Assembly: GCF_002086735.1 (NCBI RefSeq)
Contig: NZ_MVIJ01000022.1
Location: 1-64,000 of the forward strand
DNA length: 64,000 nucleotides
Direction of reading: 5' to 3'
Source of the DNA: Mycobacterium scrofulaceum
Lineage (GTDB): Bacteria > Actinomycetota > Actinomycetes > Mycobacteriales > Mycobacteriaceae
In this document: piece after piece, positions 48,109 to 56,778 of the stretch
Numbering within the stretch: position 1 is the stretch's first letter
How the letters are laid out: each line of letters opens with the position of its first letter
Notes under the pieces: model-generated
The model's database searches: none
Seen by the model: the letters and a program-made list of their open reading frames with translations, nothing else
Told to the model about the DNA's origin: nothing
Program-made: the position numbers and the translations under genes

Positions 48109-49514
48109 CGGCCGGCCGCCAACGCGCGCAGCGGCGAGGTCGCGAGGTCCACGGGAAGGACGCGGCCGTCGGCGTCGACCATGCCCAGGCCGGCCAGCCA
48201 GGCCTCGAATTCGGGTGCGGGACGCAGCCCCAACGCCTTTCGCACGTACAGCGCGTCGTGAAACGACAGGCTCTGGTAGCCGAGCATGATGTCGTCGGCG
48301 CCGGGAACCGTGATGACGAACGCGGTGCCCGCCGCGCCCAGCAGGGTCAGCAGCGTGTCCATGTCGTCCTGGTCGGCCTCGGCGTGGTTGGTGTAGCAGA
48401 CGTCCACGCCCATCGGCAGGCCGAGCAGCTTCCCGCAGAAGTTGTCTTCGAGCCCGGCGCGGATGATCTGCTTGCCGTCGTAGAGGTATTCCGGCCCGAT
48501 GAATCCGACCACGGTGTCGACCAGCAGCGGCCGCAGCGCCCGCGCCACCCCGTACGCGCGCGCCTCCAGCGTCTGCTGGTCGACCGGCATGTTCCCCACG
48601 CCGAGGTGGGCGCCGGCCGACAGCGCCGCGCCCTGCCCGGTCTCCAGGTACATCACGTCGGCGCCGACGGTCCCGCGGTTCAGCGACCGGGCGGCCTCGT
48701 CGGCCTCGGTCAGCATCGCGATCGAGGTGCCGAACGCGGCGTTGGCGCCCTCGGTGCCGGCGATCGACTGGAACACCAGGTCGACGGGCGCGCCGCGGTC
48801 GATCAGTTCCATCGTGGTGGTGACGTGGCACAGCACACACGACTGGACGGGGATCGCGAACCGCTCGCGGATGTCGTCGAGCAGGTGCAGCAGGTCCGCC
48901 GCCGCCTGCGGCGAGTCGGTCGCCGGGTTGACGCCGATCACCGCGTCGCCGCAGCCCATCAGCAGGCCGTCCAGCAGCGCCGCGGCGATCCCGCGCGGGT
49001 CGTCGGTCGGGTGGTTGGGCTGCAGCCGGGTCGCGAGCGTGCCGGGCAGACCGATCGTGGTGCGGAAGGCCGCGACGTTCCTCGCCGCGGCGGCCACCAG
49101 GATCAGGTCCTGGTTGCGCATGATCTTCGACACCGCGGCAACCATTTCCGGCGTGAGCCCGGGCGAGACCGCGGCGAAGCGTGCCGCGCCGTCGTCGCGG
49201 CACGCCGCGTCCAGCAGCCAGTCGCGGAAACCGCCCACGGTCAGGCCCGCGACGGGGCCGAACGCCTCGCGATCGTGGCCGTCGATGATGTGCCGGGTGA
49301 CCTCGTCGGTCTCGTACGGCACGACCACGTCGTCGAGGAACGTCGCCAGGGGGATGTCGGCCAGCGCCCACGCGGCCGCGGCCCGCTGTGCGTCGGAGTC
49401 GGCGGCGCAGCCCGCGAGCTGGTCGCCGGAGCGCAACGGCGTCGCCTTGGCCAGCACGTCGACCAGCCCCTCGAAGCTGTAGGTGGTCCCCGAAATGGTT
49501 TGCCGGTAGCGCAT
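48105..49514 (-). CDS. eutB: Ethanolamine ammonia-lyase large subunit
   Basis: 469 residues of the catalytic TIM-barrel subunit that binds adenosylcobalamin with EutC. Family motifs include DEVTRHIIDGHDREAF, SKIMRNQDLILVAA, GDAVIGVNPATDS, QSCVLCHVTTTMEL, FQSIAGTEGAN, and MGVDVCYTNHAEADQDDMD. The ATG at 49514 is 27 bp from the divergent lamH gene, so there is no space for a cobalamin riboswitch in between. No eut microcompartment, reactivase (EutA) or transporter gene is near. M. tuberculosis, as I recall, has Rv0366c-Rv0367c at this place. Confidence 0.94.
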   Translation of the reverse strand: MRYRQTISGTTYSFEGLVDVLAKATPLRSGDQLAGCAADSDAQRAAAAWALADIPLATFLDDVVVPYETDEVTRHIIDGHDREAFGPVAGLTVGGFRDWLLDAACRDDGAARFAAVSPGLTPEMVAAVSKIMRNQDLILVAAAARNVAAFRTTIGLPGTLATRLQPNHPTDDPRGIAAALLDGLLMGCGDAVIGVNPATDSPQAAADLLHLLDDIRERFAIPVQSCVLCHVTTTMELIDRGAPVDLVFQSIAGTEGANAAFGTSIAMLTEADEAARSLNRGTVGADVMYLETGQGAALSAGAHLGVGNMPVDQQTLEARAYGVARALRPLLVDTVVGFIGPEYLYDGKQIIRAGLEDNFCGKLLGLPMGVDVCYTNHAEADQDDMDTLLTLLGAAGTAFVITVPGADDIMLGYQSLSFHDALYVRKALGLRPAPEFEAWLAGLGMVDADGRVLPVDLATSPLRALAAGR

Positions 49515-49541
49515 ATTTCAGTATGAGGCAGGATCGGCACC

Positions 49542-50663
49542 ATGGATCAGCTATGGGCCAACCGGGCGGCCAGCTCCGAAGCCGCTGTCGCGCAACGACA
49601 CCTGAAACGGGTGTGGGGGCTGCCCGGTACGCAGCTGGGCGTGGTGGCCTGGCCCCCGACGCGGCGCGACGCGATGTTCGGCACCTGGCACTACTGGTGG
49701 CAGGCGCACCTGCTGGATTGCCTGGTCGACGCGCAGCTGCGTGACCCACAGCCGCAGCGTCACACCAGGATCAACCGGCAGGTCCGCTCGCACCGGCTGC
49801 GCAACAACTTTCGCTGGACCAACAGCTACTACGACGACATGGCCTGGCTGGCGCTGGCCCTGGAACGCGCCGCCCGGATCGCCGGCGTCGAGCGCCATCG
49901 CGCGCTGCCCAAGCTGGCCCACGAGTTCCTCGAGGCGTGGGTGCCCGAGGATGGCGGCGGCATCCCGTGGCGCAAGCAGGACCAGTTCTTCAACGCCCCG
50001 GCCAACGGCCCGGCGGGCATCTTCCTGGCCCGCTACGGCGAGAAGATGCGGCGCGCCCAGCAGATGGCCGACTGGATCGACGAGACCCTGATCGACCCGG
50101 AGACCCACCTGGTGTTCGACGGCCTCAAGGCCGGTTCCCTGGTCCGCGCCCAGTACACCTATTGCCAGGGTGTGCTGCTCGGCCTGGAAACCGAGCTCGC
50201 GGCCCGCACCCACGACGATCGGCACGCCCCGCGGGTGCACCGGCTGGTCACGGCCGTCGCCGAGCACATGGCGCCCACGGGGGTGCTGGCCGGTGCCGGC
50301 GGCGGGGACGGCGGCCTGTTCGCCGGGGTCACCGCGCGCTACCTCGCCCTGGTCGCCACCACGCTGCCGGGGGACGGGGCCGAGGACGCCGCCGCGCGCG
50401 ACACCGCCCGGCGGATCGTGCTGGCCAGCGCCAAATCGGCGTGGGACTACCGGCAGACGGTGGACGGGCTGCCACTGTTCGGCCCGTTCTGGGACCGCGA
50501 CGCGCAGCTACCCGCCCGGGCCGCCGGGGAGGCGCAGTTCGTCGACGGCGCGGTGAACAGCTCCGAGGTCGCCGAACGGGACCTGTCGGTGCAGCTGTCG
50601 GGGTGGATGCTGATGGAGGCCGCATGTAACGTCACCGCGGTGACCGCAGGGAGCGCGACATGA
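49542..50663 (+). CDS. lamH: GH76-family alpha-1,6-mannanase-like hydrolase LamH
   Basis: 373 residues of glycoside hydrolase family 76. The neighbouring catalytic-type Asp pair is in NNFRWTNSYYDDMAWLALALERA; GGGIPWRKQDQFFNAPANGPAGIFLARY follows. It is orthologous to Rv0365c, reported as LamH, which releases arabinomannan from lipoarabinomannan by cutting the mannan core. No signal peptide is visible. The ATG at 49542 is nearly back to back with eutB. It overlaps the next gene by 4 bp. Confidence 0.88.
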   Translation: MDQLWANRAASSEAAVAQRHLKRVWGLPGTQLGVVAWPPTRRDAMFGTWHYWWQAHLLDCLVDAQLRDPQPQRHTRINRQVRSHRLRNNFRWTNSYYDDMAWLALALERAARIAGVERHRALPKLAHEFLEAWVPEDGGGIPWRKQDQFFNAPANGPAGIFLARYGEKMRRAQQMADWIDETLIDPETHLVFDGLKAGSLVRAQYTYCQGVLLGLETELAARTHDDRHAPRVHRLVTAVAEHMAPTGVLAGAGGGDGGLFAGVTARYLALVATTLPGDGAEDAAARDTARRIVLASAKSAWDYRQTVDGLPLFGPFWDRDAQLPARAAGEAQFVDGAVNSSEVAERDLSVQLSGWMLMEAACNVTAVTAGSAT

Positions 50664-52606
50664 TGGACGGCAGCTGGATTCCCGACGAGGCCACGCTGGC
50701 CCGGGCAAACCTGACCCGCTTCATGGGGTGGCTCGCCGAGACCGGGCGCGGCGACTACGGCGACTACCACGCGCTGCAGCGCAAGTCCGTCGCGGACATC
50801 GAGTGGTTCTGGGACGCAGTCTGGGACTACTTCGACATCCGGGCCGCCAGCCCGCCGCGCGCGGTGCTGGGCAACCGCGCCATGCCCGGCGCCGAGTGGT
50901 TCCCCGGCGCCACGCTCAACTACGCCACCGAGATCTTCCGGCACGCCACCGACGAGCGGCCGGCCATGATCGTCGCCGGGGAGGACGGCGCGTGCGAGTG
51001 GTCGTGGGCGCGGTTGCGGCGCGAGACCGGCGCGTTCGCGGCGTACCTGCGCGGGCTCGGGGTGCAGCCGGGCGACGCCGTCGTCGGCTACCTGCCCAAC
51101 GTCGCCGAGGCCGCCGTCGCCGCCCTGGCCGCCGCCAGCGTGGGCGCGATCTGGGCGGTGTGCAACCAGGACGTGGCCGTCGACGGCGTGATCGCGCGCC
51201 TGGGCCAGCTGGCGCCGGTGGTCCTGGTGGCCACCGACGGATCGGTGTACGACGGCAAGCGCATCGACCGGCGCGCGGAGCTGGACACCATCCGGCGCGC
51301 GATGCCCGGCCTGCGGGCCACCGTGGTGGTGCCGCGGCTCGGGCTCCCGGCCGGCGACGGCGCCGTGCCGTGGGCCGAGGCGGTGGGATCCGACGCCGAG
51401 CTGGAGATCACGCCCGTGCCGTTCGCGCACCCGCTGTGGGTGATGTTCTCCTCCGGCACCACCGGCAAGCCGAAGGGCATCGTGCACGGGCACGGCGGCA
51501 CGGTGATCGAGCACCTGAAATACCTGAGCCTGCAACTGGACCTGCACGCCGGCGAGCGGTTCCTGTGGTACTCGTCGACCAGCTGGATGATGTGGAACCT
51601 GCAGCTGTCCGGGCTGCTCGTGGACACCACCATCGTGCTTTACGACGGCAGCCCAACCTATTTGGGCACCGACGCGCTGTGGCGGGTCGCCGCCGAGGCC
51701 GGCGTCAACGTGCTCGGCGCCGGCGCGGGCTACCTGCTCGCCTGCGCCAAGAAGGACCTCGAGCCGGGGGCGACGTACCCGCTGGACGGGCTGCGCGCCG
51801 TGGGGTCCACCGGTTCCCCGCTGCCCGCGTCCGGATTCCGTTGGGTGCAAGAGGGACTCGGTCGGGCGGTCCCGGTGATCTCGATGAGCGGCGGCACCGA
51901 CGTGTGCACCGCCTTCATCGGCGGCTGCCCGATCCTGCCGGTGGTGGCCGGCGAGCTGTCGTGCATCTGCCTGGGCGCGGCGATCGAATCCTGGACCGGA
52001 CCCAACCACCCCGTCATCGGCGAAGAGGGCGAGCTGGTGATCACCGAGCCGATGCCGTCGATGCCGGTGTTCTTCTGGAACGACGACGACGGCAGCCGGT
52101 ACCGCGCCGCCTACTTCGAGAAGTATCCGGGCGTGTGGTGTCACGGCGACTGGATCACCATCACCGACCGCGGATCCGTTGTGGTGCATGGCCGTTCGGA
52201 CGCCACCCTGAACCGGCTGGGCGTGCGGATGGGCAGCGCGGAGATCTACACCGCGGTGGAGGGCATGCCGGAGGTCAGCGACTGCCTGGTGGTCGGCGTC
52301 GAGCAGGACGACGGTGGCTACTGGATGCCGCTGTTCGTGACCCTGGCGGACGGTGCCGAACTCGACGAGGGGCTGCGATCGCGGATCGTGGCGGCCGTCC
52401 GCCGGCACGCCTCCCCGCGCCACGTGCCCGACGACATCCTGACGGTGCCGGGCATACCGCGGACGCTGACCGGCAAACGGCTGGAGATCCCGGTCAAGCG
52501 AATCCTGCTGGGCGCTGAGCCGGGCGAGGCCGTGCAGCGGAGTTCGATCGACCGACCGGAACTGCTAGACGCTTTCGTTGCGTACCGCAGAACTCGGGTG
52601 CCCTGA
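50660..52606 (+). CDS. aacS: Acetoacetyl-CoA synthetase
   Basis: 648 residues of the acyl-adenylate-forming family. The P-loop-like motif is MFSSGTTGKPKGIVHGHGG; the AacS-type sequences SWMMWNLQLSGLL, SMSGGTDVCTAFIGGCPILPV and PGVWCHGDW and the C-terminal lysine in RTLTGKRLEIPVKRIL are visible. It should activate acetoacetate with ATP and CoA, feeding ketone bodies or leucine breakdown products into acetyl-CoA. The ATG overlaps the lamH stop (ATGA). The last 42 bp overlap the converging dedA gene. I do not recall this gene at the site in M. tuberculosis. Confidence 0.92.
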   Translation: MMDGSWIPDEATLARANLTRFMGWLAETGRGDYGDYHALQRKSVADIEWFWDAVWDYFDIRAASPPRAVLGNRAMPGAEWFPGATLNYATEIFRHATDERPAMIVAGEDGACEWSWARLRRETGAFAAYLRGLGVQPGDAVVGYLPNVAEAAVAALAAASVGAIWAVCNQDVAVDGVIARLGQLAPVVLVATDGSVYDGKRIDRRAELDTIRRAMPGLRATVVVPRLGLPAGDGAVPWAEAVGSDAELEITPVPFAHPLWVMFSSGTTGKPKGIVHGHGGTVIEHLKYLSLQLDLHAGERFLWYSSTSWMMWNLQLSGLLVDTTIVLYDGSPTYLGTDALWRVAAEAGVNVLGAGAGYLLACAKKDLEPGATYPLDGLRAVGSTGSPLPASGFRWVQEGLGRAVPVISMSGGTDVCTAFIGGCPILPVVAGELSCICLGAAIESWTGPNHPVIGEEGELVITEPMPSMPVFFWNDDDGSRYRAAYFEKYPGVWCHGDWITITDRGSVVVHGRSDATLNRLGVRMGSAEIYTAVEGMPEVSDCLVVGVEQDDGGYWMPLFVTLADGAELDEGLRSRIVAAVRRHASPRHVPDDILTVPGIPRTLTGKRLEIPVKRILLGAEPGEAVQRSSIDRPELLDAFVAYRRTRVP

Positions 52607-53281
52607 GTCGGGCTCCTCGTCGGTCCCGGCCGCAGGTGCCCGACGTCGGTTCCGGTAGCTTCGCCAGGCCGCGATGAACGCCGGCATCAGCGACACGAGA
52701 AGGATGACCAGCAGGATCTTCTGCAGGTTGTGGTGCACGAACGGCACGTTGCCCAGGAAGTAGCCGGCCAGCGTGACGCCGCCGCCCCACAGGATGCCGC
52801 CGACGATGTCGAAGCCGAGGAACACCGGGTAGCGCATGTAGGACACCCCGGCGACCGGCGGGACGAACGTCCGCACGAACGGCGCGAACCGGGCCAGGAT
52901 GATCGCCCACGGCCCGTATTTCTCGAAGAAGGCGTGCGACTCGGTCACGTAGTGCTTCTTGAAGAACCGGGAGTCTTCCTTCTTGAACAGCGCCGGGCCG
53001 ATGCGGCGGCCGATGAAGTACCCGGTCTGATCGCCCAGTATCGCCACGAAGGCGACGGCGGGGGCGAGCACCCAGATGCTGGCGGGCGGGTTCGGGTGCG
53101 CGGCCAGCAGCCCGCCGGTGAACAGCAGCGATTCGCCGGGGAGCAGCGGAAACAGCAGGCCGGTCTCGACGAAGACGATGAGCAGGATGCCGGGCAGCAC
53201 CGCGGAGCCGAAAACCCCGTCGGCGCCCAACCAGTACATCGGGTCGAAGATGTCGGGCAGGGCCGTCACGGCGGTGCTCAT
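52565..53281 (-). CDS. DedA-family membrane protein
   Basis: 238 residues with about five to six hydrophobic segments. The DedA core is clear: FVETGLLFPLLPGESLLFTGGLLAAH, GDQTGYFIGRRIGPALF, FEKYGPWAIILARFAPFVRTFVPPVAGVSYM. DedA proteins are proposed lipid or proton-linked transporters; members flip undecaprenyl phosphate or phospholipid. It resembles Rv0364. The ATG at 53281 diverges from fba across 85 bp. Its 3' end overlaps aacS by 42 bp. Confidence 0.9.
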   Translation of the reverse strand: MSTAVTALPDIFDPMYWLGADGVFGSAVLPGILLIVFVETGLLFPLLPGESLLFTGGLLAAHPNPPASIWVLAPAVAFVAILGDQTGYFIGRRIGPALFKKEDSRFFKKHYVTESHAFFEKYGPWAIILARFAPFVRTFVPPVAGVSYMRYPVFLGFDIVGGILWGGGVTLAGYFLGNVPFVHHNLQKILLVILLVSLMPAFIAAWRSYRNRRRAPAAGTDEEPDSGHPSSAVRNESV

Positions 53282-53366
53282 GATTGCTCAACATACCGGT
53301 TTCGGGGTGAGCGCCTGACCGTCCTGGACGATACTGGGTGCACCCGGCCGAAGCAGAGGAGTCCTG

Positions 53367-54401
53367 ATGCCCATCGCCACGCCCGAGGTGTACGCCGAGA
53401 TGCTCGGGCGCGCCAAGGAGAACTCCTACGCCTTCCCGGCCATCAACTGCACCTCCTCGGAGACGGTCAACGCCGCGATCAAGGGCTTCGCCGACGCGGG
53501 CAGCGACGGCATCATCCAGTTCTCCACCGGCGGTGCGGAGTTCGCGTCGGGCCTGGGCGTCAGGGACATGGTCACCGGCGCGGTGGCGCTCGCGGAGTTC
53601 ACCCGCGTCGTCGCCGCCAGGTACCCCGTCCACGTCGCGCTGCACACCGACCACTGCCCCAAGGACAAACTGGACAGCTACGTGCGGCCGCTGCTGGCGC
53701 TCTCGGCCGAGCGGGTGCGCGCCGGTGCGGACCCGCTGTTCGGATCGCACATGTGGGACGGGTCGGCCGTGCCGATCGGCGAGAACCTGGCCATCGCGCA
53801 GGAACTGCTCAAGGAGGCCGCGGCCGCCAAGATCATCCTGGAGATCGAGATCGGCGTCGTGGGCGGGGAAGAGGACGGCGTCGCCCACGAGATCAACGAC
53901 AAGCTGTACACCACGCCCGAGGACTTCGAGAAGACCATCGACGCGCTGGGCCACGGCGAGCACGGCAGGTACCTGCTGGCCGCGACGTTCGGCAACGTGC
54001 ACGGCGTCTACAAGCCGGGCAACGTCAAGCTGCGCCCCGACATCCTGGCCGAGGGCCAGCGGGTGGCCGCGGCCAAGCTGGGCCTGCCCGCCGGCTCCAA
54101 GCCGTTCGACTTCGTCTTCCACGGCGGGTCGGGCTCGCTCAAGTCGGAGATCGAGGAGTCGCTGCGCTACGGCGTGGTGAAGATGAACGTCGACACCGAC
54201 ACCCAGTACGCGTTCACCCGCCCGATCGCCGGGCACATGTTCGGCAACTACGACGGCGTGCTCAAGGTCGACGGCGAGGTGGGCGTCAAGAAGGCCTACG
54301 ACCCGCGCAGCTACCTGAAGAAGGGTGAGGCCTCGATGACCGAGCGGGTGGTGGAGGCCTGCGCCGACCTGCACTGCGCCGGGAAATCCCTGAGCGCCTG
54401 A
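53367..54401 (+). CDS. fba: Class II fructose-bisphosphate aldolase
   Basis: 344 residues, a zinc-dependent class II aldolase for glycolysis and gluconeogenesis; it cleaves fructose-1,6-bisphosphate to DHAP and glyceraldehyde-3-phosphate. Zinc ligands are in HTDHCPKDK, GNVHGVYKPGNVKL and FHGGSGS; the GGEEDGV and VKMNVDTDTQYAF motifs are conserved. Length equals Rv0363c. The ATG at 53367 follows GAGGAG. A strong hairpin follows the stop. mgtE, next to fba in M. tuberculosis, is absent. Confidence 0.97.
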   Translation: MPIATPEVYAEMLGRAKENSYAFPAINCTSSETVNAAIKGFADAGSDGIIQFSTGGAEFASGLGVRDMVTGAVALAEFTRVVAARYPVHVALHTDHCPKDKLDSYVRPLLALSAERVRAGADPLFGSHMWDGSAVPIGENLAIAQELLKEAAAAKIILEIEIGVVGGEEDGVAHEINDKLYTTPEDFEKTIDALGHGEHGRYLLAATFGNVHGVYKPGNVKLRPDILAEGQRVAAAKLGLPAGSKPFDFVFHGGSGSLKSEIEESLRYGVVKMNVDTDTQYAFTRPIAGHMFGNYDGVLKVDGEVGVKKAYDPRSYLKKGEASMTERVVEACADLHCAGKSLSA

Positions 54402-54408
54402 TCCCGGC

Positions 54409-54465
54409 GAGTGCCCGGCTGGCCGGGCACTCGGCACCGAACGCCCCGCTGGCCGGGCACTCGGG
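54409..54465. terminator. Palindromic terminator-like element between fba and the converging gene
   Basis: GAGTGCCCGG (54409-54418) and CCGGGCACTC (54423-54432) form a perfect 10-bp stem with loop CTGG. A second partial copy (CCCCGCTGGCCGGGCACTCGGG) covers 54444-54465. No T-tract; mycobacterial terminators often lack one. It serves both strands. Confidence 0.65.
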
Positions 54466-54480
54466 CCATGAAATGCCCAG

Positions 54481-55308
54481 CTAGCCGCTGGGGGACTGGC
54501 AGATCTTCCACTGGTCGTCGCGGTACTGCAGGTCCAGGCTGCGGGTCGACCGCAGGGACGGGTCGTAGGCCATGAACGTGGTGACGTTGGCCTCGGCGTG
54601 CTGCCCGTTGACCACCACCTGGTCGATGCTGGCGATCACGGGATACTGCTTGGCCGCCGAGACCCGGTGGTAGGTCTCGTCCCAGGCGTGCTCGTCGTAG
54701 TCCGCGTACCCGTCGCGGGTGGTGCCGCAGGTGATGGTGCGCAGCGTGGTCAGGTCACCCTTTTGGATCGCGGTGTCGAAGCTTTCGATCGTGGTGCGAA
54801 CCTGGTCCTCCTGCGACGCCTTCGTGTGCTTGCTGCGGGTCAGCAGCACCGTGCCCAGGATCGCGATCGCGGCCAGCGCCAGCACCACCAGCACCAGTGC
54901 CAGCACCCAGCCCCAGTTGAATTGCCGGGAGGTGCGCAGCTTCCCCCCGAGGCGGGGCGGGATCGATTGCGGCACGGCCGGTTTGGCCGGGGCGCCGGGC
55001 TGTGCGGGCATGCCCCCGGGCGGCGAGGCGAACACCTCGGTGGCCGGCTCCGGGGTGGTGGCGATCACCGTGGTCTCTTTCGCGTCGAAACCGGGCGCGG
55101 TGAAGCGGCGTTCGCGCTGCTGGCCGTCCGCGTCGTCGCCGGGATTCCCCGGATTGCCACCGGCATCCGGTCTGATCACCACGGTCTCGGTCTCGGAGTC
55201 GCTCGGTACCAGCGGGACGCTCTCGGTCGCGTCTTCGCCTGACGGCGGGGCCCATTCGTGCCCGGGGTTCGGCGGGCCGCCGCGGTCGGGCTCGGGTGGC
55301 TGGGGCAT
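54481..55308 (-). CDS. Single-pass membrane protein (Rv0361-like)
   Basis: 275 residues, equal to Rv0361. A long disordered acidic/Pro-rich cytoplasmic part (1-130), one membrane helix (WGWVLALVLVVLALAAIAILGTVLLT), and an extracytoplasmic domain of about 110 residues that resembles NTF2/DUF4878-like folds (DQVRTTIESFDTAIQKGDLTTLRTITCGTTRD; VVNGQHAEANVTTFMAYD) with two cysteines (ITCGT, KICQS). Function unknown. It converges on fba and diverges from the DUF3151 gene; start ATG at 55308. Confidence 0.82.
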   Translation of the reverse strand: MPQPPEPDRGGPPNPGHEWAPPSGEDATESVPLVPSDSETETVVIRPDAGGNPGNPGDDADGQQRERRFTAPGFDAKETTVIATTPEPATEVFASPPGGMPAQPGAPAKPAVPQSIPPRLGGKLRTSRQFNWGWVLALVLVVLALAAIAILGTVLLTRSKHTKASQEDQVRTTIESFDTAIQKGDLTTLRTITCGTTRDGYADYDEHAWDETYHRVSAAKQYPVIASIDQVVVNGQHAEANVTTFMAYDPSLRSTRSLDLQYRDDQWKICQSPSG

Positions 55309-55431
55309 GAGTACGGCTGTCCTCCGCTATCGGGTGGGGTAGTTGGAGAGCTTAGCGACCCGTCCCCCTCGATGGGGTGATGGTTGAGGTCCGCCCGCCG
55401 ATCGATTTGCAGCGGCTGCAGAATAGGAGCC

Positions 55432-55845
55432 ATGACGCCGATGCGAGACCTTCTCGGACCCGACCCGACCCTGCTGCCGGGCGATCCCGACGCCGAGGCG
55501 GAACTGCTCGCCGGGGAGAAACCCGGGATCGTCGCCGCCGCGCACCCGTCGGCGTCGGTGGCCTGGGCGGCGCTGGCCGAGCAGGCGCTGGCCGACGACC
55601 AGGCCATCACGGCCTACGCGTACGCGCGCACCGGCTATCACCGCGGCCTGGACCAGCTGCGGCGCAACGGCTGGAAGGGCTTCGGGCCGGTGCCGTACTC
55701 GCACGAGCCCAACCGCGGATTCCTGCGCTGCGTGGCGGCGCTGGCCCGGGCCGCCGACACGATCGGCGAGCCCGACGAGTACCAACGCTGCCTGGACCTG
55801 CTCGACGATTGCGATCCGTCGGCGCGCCCGGCGCTGGGGCTCTAG
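55432..55845 (+). CDS. DUF3151 family protein
   Basis: 137 residues from the ATG at 55432, which follows AGGAG; an in-frame upstream codon at 55384 gives a longer, less likely form. The sequence LLGPDPTLLPGDPDAEAELLAG, AYAYARTGYHRGLDQLRRNGWKGFGPVPYSHEPNRGFLRCVAALARAA is the DUF3151 pattern, a helical TPR-like actinobacterial protein of unknown function. It resembles Rv0360c. Its end overlaps the end of the cation-efflux gene by 4 bp. Confidence 0.88.
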   Translation: MTPMRDLLGPDPTLLPGDPDAEAELLAGEKPGIVAAAHPSASVAWAALAEQALADDQAITAYAYARTGYHRGLDQLRRNGWKGFGPVPYSHEPNRGFLRCVAALARAADTIGEPDEYQRCLDLLDDCDPSARPALGL

Positions 55846-56738
55846 AAGGTTTCCGAACACCCCGCGTCACCCGGGGAGTCGATCTGGACGGTGGCGTGCT
55901 GTAGCCCGCGGGCCGACAGCACCGCGCGGGCGTCGTCGAGCACGCGGCTGGAGTCGCCGTCGCTGCGCAAGTGCGCGGTGCACATGTCCTTGCCGGGCGA
56001 GAGCGTCCAGACGTGCAGGTCGTGCACCTCGGTGACGCCGTCGACGGCGCCCAGCGCCGTGCGCAGCTCCTCGACGTCGATGTGCGTCGGCGACGTCTCG
56101 GACAGGATCCGCAACGCGTCGCGGGCCAGCGAGATCGCCCGCGGCAGCACCCACAGCGCGACCAGCACGGCGACCACCACGTCGGCGTACGGCCAGTGCG
56201 TCGTCACGGTCACCACCCCGGCGATCAGCACGCCGAGGCTGCCCACGCTGTCGGCGACCACCTCCATGTAGGCGCCCTTGACCGCCAGGCTCTGCCCGGA
56301 GTGCGACCGCAGCAGCAGGGCGACCAGCAGGTTGGCGAGCAGGCCGGCGAGCGCGACCACGATCATCGGCACGCCGGGGATCGACGGGGTTTCCCGTAGC
56401 CGCTGGATCGCCTCCCACAGGATGAACAGGGCGACGCCCATCAGCAGCCCCGCGTTGGCGACCGCCGTGAACACCTCGGCCCGGTGCCAGCCGTAGGTCC
56501 GCGCCGGTGACGAGCTGCCCCGGCGGGCCAGCGTCACGGCGGCCAGGCCCATGAAGACGGCGACGACGTCGGTCAGCATGTGCCCCGCGTCGGCCAGCAA
56601 CGCGATCGAGTTGATCAGCAACGAGGTGGTCAGCTCCACGACGAAGAACGTCGCCAGGATCGCGGCGGCGGCGATCATCCGCGGGATCAGCCGGGACTCG
56701 TTGGTCTCGGCGGGACTGTGATTGTGGCCGGCGCCCAT
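55842..56738 (-). CDS. Cation diffusion facilitator (CDF) metal efflux protein
   Basis: 298 residues. Six membrane helices with the CDF metal site: the helix II motif LLADAGHMLTDVVAV (Asp and His-x3-Asp) and the helix V motif YMEVVADSVGSLGVL. A His-rich N-terminus (MGAGHNHSPAE) and the cytoplasmic beta domain with VTEVHDLHVWTLSPGKDMCTAHL follow. It should export Zn2+, Co2+ or a similar ion in exchange for protons. The ATG at 56738 is used. A perfect 9-bp inverted repeat starts 9 bp upstream, typical of an ArsR/SmtB-type metal sensor site. Confidence 0.92.
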   Translation of the reverse strand: MGAGHNHSPAETNESRLIPRMIAAAAILATFFVVELTTSLLINSIALLADAGHMLTDVVAVFMGLAAVTLARRGSSSPARTYGWHRAEVFTAVANAGLLMGVALFILWEAIQRLRETPSIPGVPMIVVALAGLLANLLVALLLRSHSGQSLAVKGAYMEVVADSVGSLGVLIAGVVTVTTHWPYADVVVAVLVALWVLPRAISLARDALRILSETSPTHIDVEELRTALGAVDGVTEVHDLHVWTLSPGKDMCTAHLRSDGDSSRVLDDARAVLSARGLQHATVQIDSPGDAGCSETF

Positions 56739-56746
56739 GGCGTGCA

Positions 56747-56770
56747 ATATATGCGGATGCGCGCATATAT
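56747..56770. promoter_or_regulatory. Candidate metal-sensor (ArsR/SmtB-type) operator of the efflux gene
   Basis: ATATATGCG, six bases, CGCATATAT: a perfect inverted repeat, AT-rich in a GC-rich genome, directly before the cation-efflux start and after the M50 gene stop. Sensors such as NmtR and KmtR bind ATAT-containing palindromes; the sensor gene is not in this window. Confidence 0.65.
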
Positions 56771-56778
56771 GGCAAGGG

